DNA of 64,000 nt from Acidovorax sp. KKS102 (GCF_000302535.1 NC_018708.1:3658001-3722000), one strand, 5' to 3'; shown: positions 18,991-30,794, counted from the first letter of the stretch. Numbers and translations are program-made. The notes: a model not told the origin generated them from the letters alone.

Positions 18991-21582
18991 TCAGGCGGTG
19001 ACGCCCTTGGCGGTTTCTGCGTACTCTTCGATCTGGTCGAAGTTCAGGTACTTGTAGATCGACGCGCCGTCCTTGTTCACGATGCCCATGGCTTCGTGGT
19101 ATTCGGCCACTGTGGGGATCTTGCCCAGCTTGGACGCGATGGCGGCGAGTTCGGCCGAGGCCAGGAACACGTTGGTGTTCTTGCCCAGGCGGTTGGGGAA
19201 GTTGCGGGTGGAGGTGGACACCACCGTAGCGCCTTCGCGCACCTGTGCCTGGTTGCCCATGCACAGCGAGCAGCCGGGCATTTCGGTACGGGCACCGGCG
19301 GCGCCAAAGTTGGCGTAATGGCCTTCCTTGATCAGCTCGCTTTCGTCCATCTTGGTGGGCGGTGCCACCCACAGCTTGACGGGGATGTCACGGCTACCGC
19401 CGAGCAGCTTGGCCGCGGCGCGGAAGTGACCGATGTTGGTCATGCAAGAGCCGATGAAGGCTTCATCGATCTTGGTGCCAGCCACTTCCGACAGCGTCTT
19501 GGCATCGTCCGGATCGTTGGGGCAGCACAGGATGGGTTCCTTGATGTCGGCCAGATCGATCTCGATGACGGCTGCGTATTCCGCATCCTTGTCGGCTTCG
19601 AGCAGGTTGGGGTTGGCCAGCCAGGCTTCGACCTTCTCGATGCGGCGCTGCAGCGTGCGGGCGTCTGCATAGCCATCGGCGATCATGTTCTTCATCAGCA
19701 CCACGTTGCTGGTCAGGTATTCCTTGACCGGCTCGGGGTTGAGCTTGATGGTGCAACCAGCGGCAGAGCGTTCTGCAGAGGCGTCGGACAATTCAAACGC
19801 TTGTTCAACCTTCAGGTTGGGCAGGCCCTCGATTTCCAGAATGCGGCCCGAGAAGATATTCTTCTTGCCCGCCTTGGCCACCGTCAACAGACCCGCCTTG
19901 ATCGCGTACAGCGGAATCGCATGCACCAGGTCGCGCAGCGTCACGCCCGGCTGCATTTCGCCCTTGAAACGCACCAGCACCGACTCGGGCATGTCCAGAG
20001 GCATCACGCCCGTGGCAGCGCCGAAAGCCACCAGGCCAGAGCCTGCGGGGAAAGAAATACCGATGGGGAAACGCGTGTGCGAGTCGCCGCCCGTACCCAC
20101 GGTGTCAGGCAGCAGCAGGCGGTTGAGCCAGCTGTGAATCACGCCGTCACCAGGACGCAGAGCCACGCCACCACGGTTGCTGATGAACGCAGGCAGTTCG
20201 CGGTGGGTCTTCACGTCCACGGGCTTGGGGTAGGCCGCCGTGTGGCAGAACGACTGCATGACCAGGTCTGCCGAGAAGCCCAGGCAGGCCAGGTCTTTCA
20301 GCTCGTCGCGGGTCATCGGACCGGTGGTGTCTTGCGAGCCCACGGTCGTCATCTTGGGTTCGCAGTAGGTACCTGGGCGCACGCCCTGGCCTTCTGGCAG
20401 ACCCACGGCGCGACCCACCATCTTCTGAGCGAGGGTGAAGCCAGCCTTCGAAGCGGCAGGTGCCTGGGGAAGGCGGAACAGCGTGGAGGCAGGCAGGCCC
20501 AGGAACTCGCGGGCCTTAGCCGTCAGCGAACGGCCGATGATGAGGTTGATACGGCCGCCCGCACGCACTTCGTCAAACAGCACATCGCTCTTGAGCTTGA
20601 ACTCGGCCACGGTGGCACCGTTCTTCACGATCTTGCCGTCATAGGGCAGGATGTCGACCACGTCGCCCATTTCGAGCTTGGACACATCGACTTCGATCGG
20701 CAGCGAGCCCGAATCTTCTTGCGTGTTGAAGAAGATGGGAGCGATCTTGCCGCCCAAGGTCACACCGCCAAAACGCTTGTTCGGCACGAACGGGATGTCT
20801 TGACCGGTGGCCCAGATCACGCTGTTGGTGGCCGACTTGCGGCTGGAGCCGGTGCCCACCACGTCGCCCACGTAGGCCACGAGGTTGCCCTTCTTCTTGA
20901 GGTCTTCGATGAACTGCATCGGACCGCGCTTGCCATCCTCCTCGGGCTTGAACGCCGCATCGGGGCGGGTGTTCTTCAGCATGGCGAGGTAGTGCAGCGG
21001 AATGTCGGGGCGGCTCCAGGCATCCGGCGCGGGCGACAGGTCGTCGGTGTTGGTTTCGCCAGGCACCTTGAACACGGTGACCGTGATCTTCTTTTCGACT
21101 TCAGGACGGGTGGTGAACCACTCGGCATCGGCCCAGCTCTTGATGACTTCCTGCGCCTTGGCGTTGCCGGCCTTGGCCTTGGCGGCGACGTCATTGAAGA
21201 AGTCGAACATCAAGAGGGTCTTCTTCAGGCCTTCTGCGGCCACACCGGCCACTTCGGCATCGTCGAGCAATTCGATCAGCGGGTGCACGTTGTAGCCGCC
21301 CACCATGGTGCCCAGCAGTTCCGTGGCCTTGGCCTTGGAGATCAGGCCCACCTTGATGTCGCCATGCGCCACGGCCGCCAGAAAGCTGGCCTTGACCTTG
21401 GCAGCGTCGTCCACGCCCGGTGGCACGCGATGGGTCAGCAGGTCCAGCAGGAAGGCCTCTTCACCGGGGGGTGGGTTCTTGATCAGTTCGATCAGTTCAG
21501 CCACCTGCTTGGCGTCCAGGGGCAGGGGCGGGATACCCAGTGCAGCGCGTTCGGCAGCATGGTCTCGGTAGGCTTTCAACAT
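18991..21582 (-). CDS. acnB: Aconitate hydratase B
   Basis: This 863-residue AcnB isomerises citrate to isocitrate. It begins with the AcnB-specific helical HEAT-like domain ([20 protein letters not shown]), followed by the swivelling domain and the catalytic core. The cluster-ligating cysteines are in [10 protein letters not shown]-like and [11 protein letters not shown] / [12 protein letters not shown] segments. The start at 21582 is set by the family N-terminus and a GGAG 5 bases upstream. It belongs to a TCA block running to gltA. Confidence 0.97.
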   Translation of the reverse strand: MLKAYRDHAAERAALGIPPLPLDAKQVAELIELIKNPPPGEEAFLLDLLTHRVPPGVDDAAKVKASFLAAVAHGDIKVGLISKAKATELLGTMVGGYNVHPLIELLDDAEVAGVAAEGLKKTLLMFDFFNDVAAKAKAGNAKAQEVIKSWADAEWFTTRPEVEKKITVTVFKVPGETNTDDLSPAPDAWSRPDIPLHYLAMLKNTRPDAAFKPEEDGKRGPMQFIEDLKKKGNLVAYVGDVVGTGSSRKSATNSVIWATGQDIPFVPNKRFGGVTLGGKIAPIFFNTQEDSGSLPIEVDVSKLEMGDVVDILPYDGKIVKNGATVAEFKLKSDVLFDEVRAGGRINLIIGRSLTAKAREFLGLPASTLFRLPQAPAASKAGFTLAQKMVGRAVGLPEGQGVRPGTYCEPKMTTVGSQDTTGPMTRDELKDLACLGFSADLVMQSFCHTAAYPKPVDVKTHRELPAFISNRGGVALRPGDGVIHSWLNRLLLPDTVGTGGDSHTRFPIGISFPAGSGLVAFGAATGVMPLDMPESVLVRFKGEMQPGVTLRDLVHAIPLYAIKAGLLTVAKAGKKNIFSGRILEIEGLPNLKVEQAFELSDASAERSAAGCTIKLNPEPVKEYLTSNVVLMKNMIADGYADARTLQRRIEKVEAWLANPNLLEADKDAEYAAVIEIDLADIKEPILCCPNDPDDAKTLSEVAGTKIDEAFIGSCMTNIGHFRAAAKLLGGSRDIPVKLWVAPPTKMDESELIKEGHYANFGAAGARTEMPGCSLCMGNQAQVREGATVVSTSTRNFPNRLGKNTNVFLASAELAAIASKLGKIPTVAEYHEAMGIVNKDGASIYKYLNFDQIEEYAETAKGVTA

Positions 21583-21671
21583 TGTTTTCTCCAGTTGCGT
21601 TCTAAAGTGGGGCGTAGGGTGTGGCAGCGGGCTCGGCACACACCGGTCGTTGAGAGGTGCGCGCGATCTTT

Positions 21672-22307
21672 TTATTTGGCAGCGGGCAGCGGGTCCAGCA
21701 CGCTCACGGGTGGGTTCTTCTTGATGGCTTCAGCCACTACGACCTGCTCGGGACTCATGCACTCGTCAGCCAAGCGCTGACCCGCGCGCTGGTTCATCAG
21801 CATGGACTTGTTGGCGATCTGCAGCCACACGGCGCCGCCCTTGGCGTCCTCCAGACGCACCGTGCCTGTGGTCGTGGCCACCGGCGACATGTAGTACTTG
21901 AAACCCTTGCCTTCCACGTGGAAGTGGCCGGGGGTTGCGGGGTCTGCGGTCACCGTGACAAAAGCGCCCAGTTCGCAGGGCATGCGCCCCACATGGACGC
22001 GCTCGGCAATCGCCAGTTCGGCGGGCGACAGGGCTGCTTCGGCAGCAATGATGCCGGCCGCCACCTGGTTGGTGGCGCTCTTCAGCTGGGTGCGGCTGCT
22101 GGTGGGTTCGGCCTTGGCATGGCTCTTGGCAGGAGCCTTGGCCGCGGTCTTGCCCTCTGCAGGCTTGGCAGCCGTCTTGGCGGCTGGCTTGGCTGCGGGT
22201 TTGGCGGCAGCCTTGGTGTCGGACTTGGCCGCTGGCTGGGCAGTTGTTTGCGCCAGGGCAAAGGCCGGGGCCAGCAGCATGAGGGCGGAGGCAATGACGA
22301 ATTTCAT
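21672..22307 (-). CDS. Secreted Ala/Lys/Pro-rich protein of unknown function
   Basis: The 211-residue product starts with a clear signal peptide ([20 protein letters not shown]). A low-complexity linker of AAKPAAK-type repeats (about 25-75) follows, then a compact domain with two cysteines ([10 protein letters not shown] and [10 protein letters not shown]) that could form a disulfide. I do not recognise the domain. It lies between acnB and the citE-like gene on the same strand; whether it acts with them is unknown. Confidence 0.75.
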   Translation of the reverse strand: MKFVIASALMLLAPAFALAQTTAQPAAKSDTKAAAKPAAKPAAKTAAKPAEGKTAAKAPAKSHAKAEPTSSRTQLKSATNQVAAGIIAAEAALSPAELAIAERVHVGRMPCELGAFVTVTADPATPGHFHVEGKGFKYYMSPVATTTGTVRLEDAKGGAVWLQIANKSMLMNQRAGQRLADECMSPEQVVVAEAIKKNPPVSVLDPLPAAK

Positions 22308-22339
22308 AGGATGTCCTGCATGGAAATGTCCAGGGGTGT

Positions 22340-23419
22340 TCACGATGGAACGAAAGCGGATGTGTCAAACCATTGACGCACCGCCAAGGGTAGCGCGCGC
22401 CCGGTACGGTGGGCGCGCTCCAAAATTTGCCAATAGAAGCGGTAGCTGGCCCGGTCGTGCAATACCCCATCCACACTGATAGGGGCCCAGTCAGCCAACG
22501 CTGCCGCCGCAATGATCCGGGATGCGGTGTCGATATCGTCCTGCTGGGGGGCAAAGGCCTGCAGGATGGTGCGGATCTGCGCCGGATGGATGCTCCACAT
22601 CCGGGTGTAGCCCAGCTCGCGCGATGCGCGGCCGACAGCACCTTGCAGGGCCGCCATGTCCGAAAACTCGGTGACCACGCAATGGGACGGTACCTTGCCA
22701 TGCGCATGGCAGGCCGAGGCGATTTCGAGCTTGGCTCGCACCACCAGCGGGTGCGTGAACTGCCCGGCAGAGGTCATGGCCTGCGCGGGAATGGCGCCGC
22801 CATGGGCCGACACAAAATCCATGAGCCCGAAACTCAGGCTCTGCACGCGGGGGTGGGCCGCGATTTCAAACGCCCGCTGCACGGCGGCGGGAGACTCGAT
22901 CAACACGTGCAAAGGCACATGGGCCGCCGACGCGCGCTCCAGCGCACGCTCAGCCAGCAGAACATCGTCTACCGACTCGACCTTGGGAATCATGATGTGG
23001 CACAGCCTGTGCCCCGCCTCGCCTGCAATGGTGGCGACGTCGTTGGCAAATGCAGGGTGGTCCACTGCGTGAACGCGGGCCGCAACCCGTGCGCCCGGGG
23101 CTGCATTCAGTGCCAGGCTTGCCACCAACGCTGCATGCGCGGACTCCAGCCCGACAGGGGCTCCGTCTTCGCAATCGAGGGTGACATCAAAGACGCAGGT
23201 GCCAAACTCCTGCGTCATCTCGGCCTGCAATTGCAGGCTCTTGCGCATGCGCGCTTCGACGCCGCTGTAGTGGTCGCAAACCGGCAGAAACCCGGTCTGC
23301 GCCTGGGCGCCGAGCAACACATCGCGCGGATGGACAGACACAGCGCCCTGCCCCGGTGCGGGGGCTTGGGCGACCCGAAGGCCCGATGCCACAGGCGTCG
23401 GCTGCATTGCGTCGTTCAC
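22340..23419 (-). CDS. CitE-like HpcH/HpaI aldolase (CoA-ester lyase family)
   Basis: This 359-residue beta-barrel lyase belongs to the citrate lyase beta / malyl-CoA lyase family. Metal and acyl-CoA site motifs are present: [14 protein letters not shown] with an acidic pair, [21 protein letters not shown] and [13 protein letters not shown]. No citrate lyase partner subunits are nearby, so a stand-alone role, for example on malyl-, citramalyl- or beta-hydroxyaspartyl-type CoA esters, is more likely. Translation begins at GTG 23419, 8 bases after the mdh stop, or at ATG 23407. Confidence 0.85.
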   Translation of the reverse strand: MNDAMQPTPVASGLRVAQAPAPGQGAVSVHPRDVLLGAQAQTGFLPVCDHYSGVEARMRKSLQLQAEMTQEFGTCVFDVTLDCEDGAPVGLESAHAALVASLALNAAPGARVAARVHAVDHPAFANDVATIAGEAGHRLCHIMIPKVESVDDVLLAERALERASAAHVPLHVLIESPAAVQRAFEIAAHPRVQSLSFGLMDFVSAHGGAIPAQAMTSAGQFTHPLVVRAKLEIASACHAHGKVPSHCVVTEFSDMAALQGAVGRASRELGYTRMWSIHPAQIRTILQAFAPQQDDIDTASRIIAAAALADWAPISVDGVLHDRASYRFYWQILERAHRTGRALPLAVRQWFDTSAFVPS

Positions 23420-23427
23420 CAGCTTGT

Positions 23428-24414
23428 TTACAGCAGGTGCTTGACGCCGTCTTGCTCGCCTTGCAGTTCGGCCAGCGTGATGTTGATGCGCTCTTGCGAG
23501 AACGCATCGATGTCCAAACCTTCAACGATCTTGTACTCGCCGTTTTCGCAAGTCACAGGGAAGCCGAACATCACGTCCTTGGGAATGCCGTATTCGCCAT
23601 TGGATGGAACACCCATGGTGACCCACTTGCCGTTGGTGCCCAGGGCCCAGTCGCGCATGTGGTCGATGGCCGCATTGGCTGCAGACGCTGCCGACGACAG
23701 GCCACGGGCTTCGATGATGGCTGCGCCACGCTTGCCCACGGTGGGCAGGAACGTGTTGGCGTTCCATTCCTGGTCGTTGATCATCTTGGCCACGCTTTCG
23801 CCCTTGATGGTGGCAAAGCGGTAGTCGGCGTACATCGTGGGCGAGTGGTTGCCCCACACGGTCAGCTTCTCAATGTCAGCCACGGCCTTGCCGGTCTTTG
23901 CTGCGATCTGGCTGGCAGCACGGTTGTGGTCCAGGCGCAGCATGGCGGTGAAGTTCTTGCGTGGCAGGTCGGGGGCCGACTTCATGGCGATGTAAGCATT
24001 GGTGTTGGCGGGGTTGCCCACCACCAGCACCTTCACGTCACGCGATGCCACTGCGTTCAGGGCCTTGCCCTGTGCCGTGAAGATGGCGCCGTTGACAGCC
24101 AGCAACTCGGCACGCTCCATGCCAGGACCACGGGGACGCGAACCGACCAGCAGTGCGTAGTCAGCGTCCTTGAAGGCGGTCATGGGGTCGCTGTGGGCGG
24201 TCATTTCGACGAGCAGCGGGAAGGCGCAGTCGTCCAGTTCCATCATCACGCCCTTGAGCGCTTTTTGAGGACCTTCGACAGGCACTTCGAGCAATTGCAG
24301 GATGACCGGCTGGTCCTTGCCCAGCATTTCGCCGGAGGCGATACGGAACAGCAGGGCGTAACCGATTTGACCGGCGGCGCCGGTGACAGCGACGCGAACG
24401 GGCTTCTTGCTCAT
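23428..24414 (-). CDS. mdh: Malate dehydrogenase
   Basis: This 328-residue NAD-dependent malate dehydrogenase has the N-terminal Rossmann motif [18 protein letters not shown]. The substrate arginines ([12 protein letters not shown] loop) and the catalytic Asp-Arg/His pair ([21 protein letters not shown]) are present. The length and motifs fit the homodimeric beta-proteobacterial type. The start at 24414 matches the family N-terminus. It is divergent from the gntR gene, with a palindromic operator between them. Confidence 0.97.
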   Translation of the reverse strand: MSKKPVRVAVTGAAGQIGYALLFRIASGEMLGKDQPVILQLLEVPVEGPQKALKGVMMELDDCAFPLLVEMTAHSDPMTAFKDADYALLVGSRPRGPGMERAELLAVNGAIFTAQGKALNAVASRDVKVLVVGNPANTNAYIAMKSAPDLPRKNFTAMLRLDHNRAASQIAAKTGKAVADIEKLTVWGNHSPTMYADYRFATIKGESVAKMINDQEWNANTFLPTVGKRGAAIIEARGLSSAASAANAAIDHMRDWALGTNGKWVTMGVPSNGEYGIPKDVMFGFPVTCENGEYKIVEGLDIDAFSQERINITLAELQGEQDGVKHLL

Positions 24415-24550
24415 GGTGAAAACTCCAGGAAGTGAGGAAAACAGGTGTGAGTGCAACGCAAGCACCAGCGCCTGTCACCAGTAGCCCGTGCCCCGCAAAA
24501 CAGCATTGGAGTTTACCCCCGATTGGACACCTCGGTCAATTTGTCTTATG

Positions 24551-24562
24551 TCTTATATAAGA
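24551..24562. promoter_or_regulatory. Palindromic operator TCTTATATAAGA
   Basis: A perfect 12-bp palindrome lies in the mdh-gntR intergenic region, preceded by a second GTCTTAT half-site at 24543-24549. Its position and symmetry fit a binding site for the adjacent GntR/HutC regulator, which would control itself and mdh. The assignment is inference. Confidence 0.5.
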
Positions 24563-24649
24563 TATGATTGCAACCCGTTTGTCGTCCGATTGTCATGGGG
24601 CAACCGCACTGCCGCACCACAACACACGCACAACCTACACACCCACACC

Positions 24650-25438
24650 ATGTCATCGCTTCCGTTCGCAGCCGACAACCCCGCCGCTCCGCAAGGCGCC
24701 GCGGGCGTCGCCACGCCAGCGTTCAGCCCGCTGTACCAGCAGATCAAGGGGCTGATCCTGCAGAGCCTGCAACAGGGTGAATGGAAGCCTGGCGAGGCCA
24801 TCCCGAGCGAAATGGAGCTGGCTGCGCGCTTTCGCGTGAGCCAGGGCACGGTTCGCAAGGCCATTGACGAACTGGCCGCCGAAAACCTGGTCATGCGCCG
24901 GCAAGGCAAAGGCACCTTTGTGGCCACCCACGCCGAGCAGCATGTGCAGTACCGCTTTCTGAAGCTGCTGCCCGACACGGGAGACGCCCGCGTGGAGGGC
25001 CCTGCGCAGCGCCGCGTGATCGATTGCCGCCGCGTGCGTGCCAATGCCGATGTGGCCCGTGCCCTGGCGTTGCGCAGTGGCGATGCCGTCATGCAAGCCC
25101 GGCGCATTCTGTCTTTTGCGGGAGTGCCCACCATTCTGGAAGACATCTGGCTGCCCGGCCAGGCATTCAAGGGCCTTACCGCCGAACAGCTGGCTAATTA
25201 CCAAGGGCCGACTTACGCCATGTTTGAACTCGACTTTGGCGTGCGCATGGTGCGGGCCGAAGAAAAAATCCGCGCCGTGCTGCCCGACGAAGAACAAGCC
25301 CAGTTGCTGCAAATCACACCCGTCACGCCGCTGCTGAGCGTCGAGCGCATCGCTTACACCTACAACGATGTTCCCATGGAGTTACGCCGGGGCCTGTATC
25401 GCACCGATACCCACCACTACCGTAATGAATTGAGCTGA
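24650..25438 (+). CDS. GntR-family regulator, HutC subfamily
   Basis: This 262-residue protein has an N-terminal winged helix (SPLYQQIKGLILQSL ... EMELAARFRVSQGTVRKAIDELAAENLVMRRQGKGTFVA) and a C-terminal UTRA ligand domain ending in VERIAYTYNDVPMELRRGLY. The UTRA domain usually binds a small organic effector. It lies upstream of sdhCDAB-gltA and opposite mdh, so it probably adjusts the TCA cycle to carbon supply. The start at 24650 is inferred from the domain; an upstream extension is open. Confidence 0.85.
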   Translation: MSSLPFAADNPAAPQGAAGVATPAFSPLYQQIKGLILQSLQQGEWKPGEAIPSEMELAARFRVSQGTVRKAIDELAAENLVMRRQGKGTFVATHAEQHVQYRFLKLLPDTGDARVEGPAQRRVIDCRRVRANADVARALALRSGDAVMQARRILSFAGVPTILEDIWLPGQAFKGLTAEQLANYQGPTYAMFELDFGVRMVRAEEKIRAVLPDEEQAQLLQITPVTPLLSVERIAYTYNDVPMELRRGLYRTDTHHYRNELS

Positions 25439-25571
25439 CAGCAGGCTGGCACCCGAGCATTAACGTCGAAAATTTCAAGCCCGGCTAAACCCTTGTGTTG
25501 CGTTGCAATAGAATTTTGCGTTCTTTGCATCTTCAAATTACAAAGCAGTTACATCCACGAAAGCACCAGAA

Positions 25572-26006
25572 ATGACAGAACTAGCCAAAAAACGGCCTGA
25601 ATTCCGCAACATCAATGCCTTCAAGGACTTGACGACCTACCGCATGACGCCTGCCGCGTGGGTTTCGATCTTGCACCGCGCCAGCGGACTGATCATGTTC
25701 CTGCTGCTGCCTTTCATCATCTGGATGTTCGACACCTCGGTGTCTTCCGAAATCTCGTTCGCCAAATTCTCGGCGGCCTTCAACATCGGCATCGGCTTTG
25801 TGCCCGGCTGGTTCATCAAGCTGGTCGCTCTGGCGCTGATCTGGGCCTACCTGCACCACTTCATGGCCGGCCTGCGCCACCTGTGGATGGACGTGAGCCA
25901 CAGCGCCGTGAACAAGCAATTTGGCAAGAGCTCTGCCCTGACCGTTCTGGTCATCAGCATCGGGCTGGCCCTGGTGCTGGGCGCCAAGCTGTTCGGCCTG
26001 TACTGA
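25572..26006 (+). CDS. sdhC: Succinate dehydrogenase cytochrome b556 subunit
   Basis: This 144-residue membrane anchor of complex II has three helices. The SdhC signature RPEFRNINAFK...YRMTPAAWVSILHRASGLIMF carries the quinone-site Ser/Arg, and the haem-ligating His lies in HHFMAGLRHLWMD. It opens the sdhCDAB operon, 133 bases after gntR; the AT-richer gap probably holds the operon promoter. Confidence 0.96.
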   Translation: MTELAKKRPEFRNINAFKDLTTYRMTPAAWVSILHRASGLIMFLLLPFIIWMFDTSVSSEISFAKFSAAFNIGIGFVPGWFIKLVALALIWAYLHHFMAGLRHLWMDVSHSAVNKQFGKSSALTVLVISIGLALVLGAKLFGLY

Positions 26007-26069
26007 TCAACCCACAAATACGGCGGCCGCTGCGAGTCAGCGCCTGTTGAAGAACGAGAGGAAATTTCC

Positions 26070-26435
26070 ATGTCCGTCAATTACGGTTCCAAGCGCGTCG
26101 TCGTCGGCGCCCACTATGGTCTGCGCGACTGGCTCAGCCAGCGCGTCACGGCAGTCCTGATGGCGCTGTTCACCCTGGCGCTGCTGGCCCAGGTCATCTT
26201 TTCCAAAGGCCCCATCGGCTACGACAAATGGGCGGGCATCTTCTCGGCCCAGTGGATGAAGGTGCTGACCTTCTCCGTGATCGTCGCGATCGCCTGGCAT
26301 GCGTGGGTCGGCCTGCGCGAAGTCCTGATGGACTACATCAAGCCCGTGGGCCTGCGCCTGGCACTGCAAGTGTTCAGCATCGTCTGGCTGGTCAGCTGCG
26401 CCGGCTGGGGCATCCAGGTTCTGTGGCGTCTCTGA
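26070..26435 (+). CDS. sdhD: Succinate dehydrogenase membrane anchor subunit
   Basis: This 121-residue protein has three membrane helices. The second holds the haem-ligand region AWHAWVGLREVLMDYI, typical of SdhD. The N-terminus GAHYGLRDWLSQRVTAVLM is conserved. It pairs with SdhC to bind haem b and ubiquinone. It lies 22 bases before sdhA. Confidence 0.95.
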   Translation: MSVNYGSKRVVVGAHYGLRDWLSQRVTAVLMALFTLALLAQVIFSKGPIGYDKWAGIFSAQWMKVLTFSVIVAIAWHAWVGLREVLMDYIKPVGLRLALQVFSIVWLVSCAGWGIQVLWRL

Positions 26436-26457
26436 TTCCCGCGATTGAAGGTACACA

Positions 26458-28266
26458 ATGAGCTACACACAAGCCAACATCACCAAGCGCAAGTTTGACG
26501 TCATCATCATCGGGGCCGGCGGCTCCGGCATGCGGGCATCCCTGCAACTGGCCCGCGCGGGCCTGAACGTTGCGGTTCTCTCCAAGGTCTTCCCCACCCG
26601 TTCGCACACCGTGGCGGCCCAGGGCGGCATCGGCGCGTCGCTGGGCAACATGTCCGAGGACAACTGGCACTACCACTTCTACGACACCATCAAGGGTTCC
26701 GACTGGCTCGGCGACCAGGATGCCATCGAGTTCATGTGCCGCGAAGCCCCCAAGGTCGTGTACGACCTGGAACACATGGGCATGCCGTTTGACCGCAACA
26801 CCGACGGCACGATCTACCAGCGCCCCTTCGGCGGCCACACCGCCAACTACGGCGAAAAGCCCGTGCAACGCGCTTGCGCTGCGGCCGACCGCACCGGCCA
26901 CGCCATGCTGCACACGCTGTACCAGCAAAACGTCAAGGCCCGCACCAACTTCTTCGTGGAGTGGATGGCCCTGGACCTGATCCGCGACGCCGACGGCGAC
27001 GTGGTGGGCGTGACGGCGCTGGAAATGGAAACCGGCGACCTGCACATCCTCGAAGCCAAGACCACCCTGCTGGCCACCGGTGGCGCAGGCCGTATCTTTG
27101 CGGCATCGACCAACGCCTTCATCAACACCGGTGACGGCCTGGGCATGGCCGCACGTGCTGGCATTCCGCTGGAGGACATGGAGTTCTGGCAGTTCCACCC
27201 TACCGGCGTGGCCGGCGCGGGCGTGCTGCTGACCGAAGGCTGCCGTGGTGAAGGCGCCATCTTGCTCAACAGCAACGGCGAGCGCTTCATGGAGCGCTAT
27301 GCGCCCACCCTGAAGGACCTGGCACCGCGCGACTTCGTGTCCCGCTCGATGGACCAGGAAATCAAGGAAGGCCGTGGCTGTGGTCCCAACAAGGATTACG
27401 TGCTGCTCAAGCTCGACCACCTGGGTGCAGACACCATCCACAAGCGCCTGCCTTCGGTGTACGAAATCGGCGTCAACTTCGCCAACGTGGACATCACCAA
27501 GGAACCGATTCCTGTGGTGCCCACCATCCACTACCAGATGGGTGGCATCCCCACCAACATCAACGGCCAGGTCGTGGTGCAGCAAGGCGGCAACGACAAC
27601 CTGGTGGTCAACGGCCTGTACGCAGTGGGCGAATGCTCCTGCGTATCGGTGCACGGCGCCAACCGTCTGGGCACCAACTCGCTGCTGGACCTGCTGGTCT
27701 TCGGCCGCGCAGCTGGCAACCACATCGTCGAGTTCAACGACAAGAACAAGAACCACAAGCCCCTGCCCAAGGACGCGGCCGACCGCACCCTGGAGCGCCT
27801 CAACCGCCTGCAAGGCGCGAGCAGCGGCGAATACGCCCAGGACGTGGCCAACGACATCCGCGCCAGCATGCAGCTGCACGCCGGCGTGTTCCGCACGCAA
27901 GCGAGCATGGACGAAGGCGTCAAGAAGATTGCCGAGCTGCGCAACCGCGTGAACAGCGTGGGCCTGAAGGACCACTCCAAGGTGTTCAACACCGCCCGCA
28001 TCGAAGCGCTGGAAGTCGAGAACCTGATCGAAGCTGCGCAAGCCACCATGGTGTCTGCAGCTGCCCGCAAGGAATGCCGTGGCGCCCACACGGTGAGCGA
28101 CTACGAGCGCCCCGCAGACGACCCAGTGGCACCGCTGGGCCGCGACGATGCCAACTGGATGAAGCACACCCTGTGGCACAGCGAGAGCAACAGCCTGACC
28201 TACAAGCCCGTCAAACTCAAACCTCTGACCGTGGACTCAGTTCCGCCCAAGGTTCGCACGTTCTAA
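26458..28266 (+). CDS. sdhA: Succinate dehydrogenase flavoprotein subunit
   Basis: This 602-residue flavoprotein oxidises succinate to fumarate. It has the FAD-binding Rossmann motif [19 protein letters not shown] and the covalent-flavin histidine in [15 protein letters not shown]. The substrate loop [20 protein letters not shown] and the catalytic arginine region (R in [12 protein letters not shown]) also fit. The length is normal. Confidence 0.98.
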   Translation: MSYTQANITKRKFDVIIIGAGGSGMRASLQLARAGLNVAVLSKVFPTRSHTVAAQGGIGASLGNMSEDNWHYHFYDTIKGSDWLGDQDAIEFMCREAPKVVYDLEHMGMPFDRNTDGTIYQRPFGGHTANYGEKPVQRACAAADRTGHAMLHTLYQQNVKARTNFFVEWMALDLIRDADGDVVGVTALEMETGDLHILEAKTTLLATGGAGRIFAASTNAFINTGDGLGMAARAGIPLEDMEFWQFHPTGVAGAGVLLTEGCRGEGAILLNSNGERFMERYAPTLKDLAPRDFVSRSMDQEIKEGRGCGPNKDYVLLKLDHLGADTIHKRLPSVYEIGVNFANVDITKEPIPVVPTIHYQMGGIPTNINGQVVVQQGGNDNLVVNGLYAVGECSCVSVHGANRLGTNSLLDLLVFGRAAGNHIVEFNDKNKNHKPLPKDAADRTLERLNRLQGASSGEYAQDVANDIRASMQLHAGVFRTQASMDEGVKKIAELRNRVNSVGLKDHSKVFNTARIEALEVENLIEAAQATMVSAAARKECRGAHTVSDYERPADDPVAPLGRDDANWMKHTLWHSESNSLTYKPVKLKPLTVDSVPPKVRTF

Positions 28267-28288
28267 ACGGATACAGGAGCACCCCACC

Positions 28289-28993
28289 ATGGCAAAACGC
28301 ACCTTCCAAATCTACCGCTACGATCCTGACAAGGACGCCAAGCCCTACATGCAGACCGTCGAAGTCGAACTCGACGGCAGCGAACGCATGCTGCTGGACG
28401 CCCTGATGAAGCTCAAGGCGCAAGACCCCACGCTGTCGTTCCGCCGCTCCTGCCGCGAAGGTGTTTGTGGCTCGGACGCCATGAACATCAACGGCAAGAA
28501 CGGCCTGGCCTGCCTGACCAACATGAACACGCTGCCCGGCACCGTGGTCCTGAAGCCCCTGCCCGGCCTGCCCGTCATCCGCGATCTGATCGTGGACATG
28601 ACGCAGTTCTTCAAGCAGTACAACTCCATCAAGCCCTACCTCGTCAACGACAACGTGCCGCCCGAAACCGAGCGCCTGCAGTCGCCTGAAGAGCGCGAAG
28701 AGCTGAACGGCCTGTACGAGTGCATTCTGTGCGCCAGCTGCTCGACCAGCTGCCCCAGCTTCTGGTGGAACCCCGACAAGTTCGTGGGTCCTGCGGGTCT
28801 GCTGCAGGCCTACCGCTTCATCGCCGACAGCCGCGACGAAGCCACCACGGAGCGCCTGGACAACCTGGAAGACCCGTACCGCCTGTTCCGCTGCCACACC
28901 ATCATGAACTGCGTGGACGTGTGCCCCAAGGGCCTGAACCCCACCCGGGCCATCGGCAAGATCAAGGAACTGATGGTGCGCCGCGCCATCTGA
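28289..28993 (+). CDS. sdhB: Succinate dehydrogenase iron-sulfur subunit
   Basis: This 234-residue protein passes electrons from FAD to quinone through three clusters. The [2Fe-2S] cysteines lie in [12 protein letters not shown] and LACL, and the [4Fe-4S]/[3Fe-4S] cysteines in [16 protein letters not shown] and [11 protein letters not shown]. It begins 22 bases after sdhA. Confidence 0.98.
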   Translation: MAKRTFQIYRYDPDKDAKPYMQTVEVELDGSERMLLDALMKLKAQDPTLSFRRSCREGVCGSDAMNINGKNGLACLTNMNTLPGTVVLKPLPGLPVIRDLIVDMTQFFKQYNSIKPYLVNDNVPPETERLQSPEEREELNGLYECILCASCSTSCPSFWWNPDKFVGPAGLLQAYRFIADSRDEATTERLDNLEDPYRLFRCHTIMNCVDVCPKGLNPTRAIGKIKELMVRRAI

Positions 28994-29026
28994 GCGCGAC
29001 CCGTTCATCGTCCTACACCCCGGTCC

Positions 29027-29353
29027 ATGCAAACGACGTCCACCCCATCCATCGCGCCAGAAGCGGCTTCGCCGCTGCTGGACGAACGCGAGCTGAGCAA
29101 GCTGCACTGGCGCTGCCGGCGCGGCCTGCTGGAGAACGACTTGTTCATCGAGAAGTTCTTCCACCGCTTCGAATCGACGCTGACGCAGCGCCATGCGCAA
29201 GGCCTCAACGCGTTGATGGATCTGGCGGACAACGACCTGCTGGACCTGCTGCTGCGGCGGCGAGAGCCCTCGGGCGACCAAGACACACAAGAAGCGCGTG
29301 AAGTGCTCGGCATGCTGAGACAAAGCGGTGGCGCCACGGCAGTGCATGCCTGA
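29027..29353 (+). CDS. sdhE: Succinate dehydrogenase flavinylation factor SdhE
   Basis: This 108-residue SdhE/YgfY-family protein promotes covalent attachment of FAD to SdhA. The signature [17 protein letters not shown]-like segment is present (here [20 protein letters not shown]), although the usual RGxxE Gly is retained within a slightly diverged context. It has an N-terminal extension of about 20 residues. It lies between sdhB and gltA. Confidence 0.93.
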   Translation: MQTTSTPSIAPEAASPLLDERELSKLHWRCRRGLLENDLFIEKFFHRFESTLTQRHAQGLNALMDLADNDLLDLLLRRREPSGDQDTQEAREVLGMLRQSGGATAVHA

Positions 29354-29412
29354 CACCCGGCCCTCGCACCAAGACCGGATTCGTATCGGCAACCTACCCA
29401 AGGAAAGTAACA

Positions 29413-30723
29413 ATGAAGCTAGCTGACAACAAAGCCACCCTGTCGTTCAGTAACGGCAGCCCCAGCGTGGACCTGCCGGTCTATCAGGGCAGCATCGGCC
29501 CGGACGTCATCGACATCCGCAAGCTGTATGCGCAGACGGGCATGTTCACCTATGACCCGGGCTTCCTGTCCACAGCAGCCACCCAGTCGGCCATCACCTA
29601 CATCGATGGCGACAAGGGCGAGTTGCTGTACCGCGGCTACCCCATTGAGCAGCTGGCCGAAAACTGCGACTTCCTGGAAACCTGCCACCTGCTGCTGTAC
29701 GGCGATCTGCCCAACGCAGCTCAGAAGGCCGACTTCACCAGCCGCGTGACCAACCACACCATGGTCAACGAGCAGATGCAGTTCTTCCTGCGTGGCTTCC
29801 GCCGCGACGCGCACCCCATGGCTGTGCTGACCGGTCTGGTGGGCGCTCTGTCGGCCTTCTACCACGACAGCACGGACATCAACAATCCGCAGCACCGCGA
29901 GATCGCCGCGATCCGCCTGATCGCCAAGATGCCTACCCTGGTCGCTATGGCCTACAAGTACGGCATGGGCCAGCCCTACATGTATCCGCAGAACCACCTG
30001 AGCTATGCAGGCAACTTCCTGCGCATGATGTTCGGTACGCCCTGCGAAGAGTACAAGGTCAACCCCGTGCTGGAACGCGCGCTGGACCGCATCTTCATCC
30101 TACACGCTGACCACGAGCAGAACGCCTCGACCTCCACCGTGCGTCTGTGCGGCTCGTCGGGCACCAACCCGTTCGCTGCCATCGCCGCTGGCGTGGCCTG
30201 CCTGTGGGGCCCTGCCCACGGCGGCGCCAACGAAGCAGCCCTCAACATGCTGTACGACATCCAGGCCCAAGGCGGCGTGGAAAAGATCGGCGACTTCATC
30301 AAGCAGGTCAAGGACAAGAACTCCGGCGTCAAGCTCATGGGCTTTGGCCACCGCGTGTACAAGAACTACGACCCCCGCGCCAAGCTCATGCAAGAGACTT
30401 GCAATGAAGTGCTGGCCGAGCTGGGCCTGGAAAACGACCCGCTGTTCAAGCTGGCCAAGGAACTGGAAAAGATCGCCCTGGAAGACGACTACTTCGTGCA
30501 GCGCAAGCTCTACCCGAACGTGGACTTCTACTCCGGCATCGTGCAGCGTGCCATCGGCATCCCGGTGAACCTGTTCACCGGCATCTTCAGCCTGGCCCGC
30601 ACCGTGGGCTGGATCGCCCAGCTGAACGAAATGATCGGCGACCCCGAGTACAAGATCGGCCGCCCCCGCCAGCTGTTCACCGGCTCCGTGCGCCGCGACG
30701 TGCCTCCCCTGGCCAGCCGCTGA
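29413..30723 (+). CDS. gltA: Citrate synthase (type II)
   Basis: This 436-residue hexameric-type citrate synthase condenses oxaloacetate with acetyl-CoA. Catalytic His and Asp regions are visible as [43 protein letters not shown] and NVDFYSGI. It closes the sdh-gltA block and is followed by a strong terminator. Confidence 0.98.
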   Translation: MKLADNKATLSFSNGSPSVDLPVYQGSIGPDVIDIRKLYAQTGMFTYDPGFLSTAATQSAITYIDGDKGELLYRGYPIEQLAENCDFLETCHLLLYGDLPNAAQKADFTSRVTNHTMVNEQMQFFLRGFRRDAHPMAVLTGLVGALSAFYHDSTDINNPQHREIAAIRLIAKMPTLVAMAYKYGMGQPYMYPQNHLSYAGNFLRMMFGTPCEEYKVNPVLERALDRIFILHADHEQNASTSTVRLCGSSGTNPFAAIAAGVACLWGPAHGGANEAALNMLYDIQAQGGVEKIGDFIKQVKDKNSGVKLMGFGHRVYKNYDPRAKLMQETCNEVLAELGLENDPLFKLAKELEKIALEDDYFVQRKLYPNVDFYSGIVQRAIGIPVNLFTGIFSLARTVGWIAQLNEMIGDPEYKIGRPRQLFTGSVRRDVPPLASR

Positions 30724-30753
30724 TCGGTGCGGCGCACTGCGCCGACCGCTCCC

Positions 30754-30794
30754 AACAAAAAAGCCCGCAGGCAATGCCTGCGGGCTTTTTTGTT
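30754..30794. terminator. Bidirectional intrinsic terminator after gltA
   Basis: Twenty-base complementary arms 30754-30773 and 30775-30794 (core AGCCCGCAGGC / GCCTGCGGGCT) are flanked by A-rich and T-rich runs. Before the IS element inserted, it would also have served the convergent araC gene. Confidence 0.95.
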
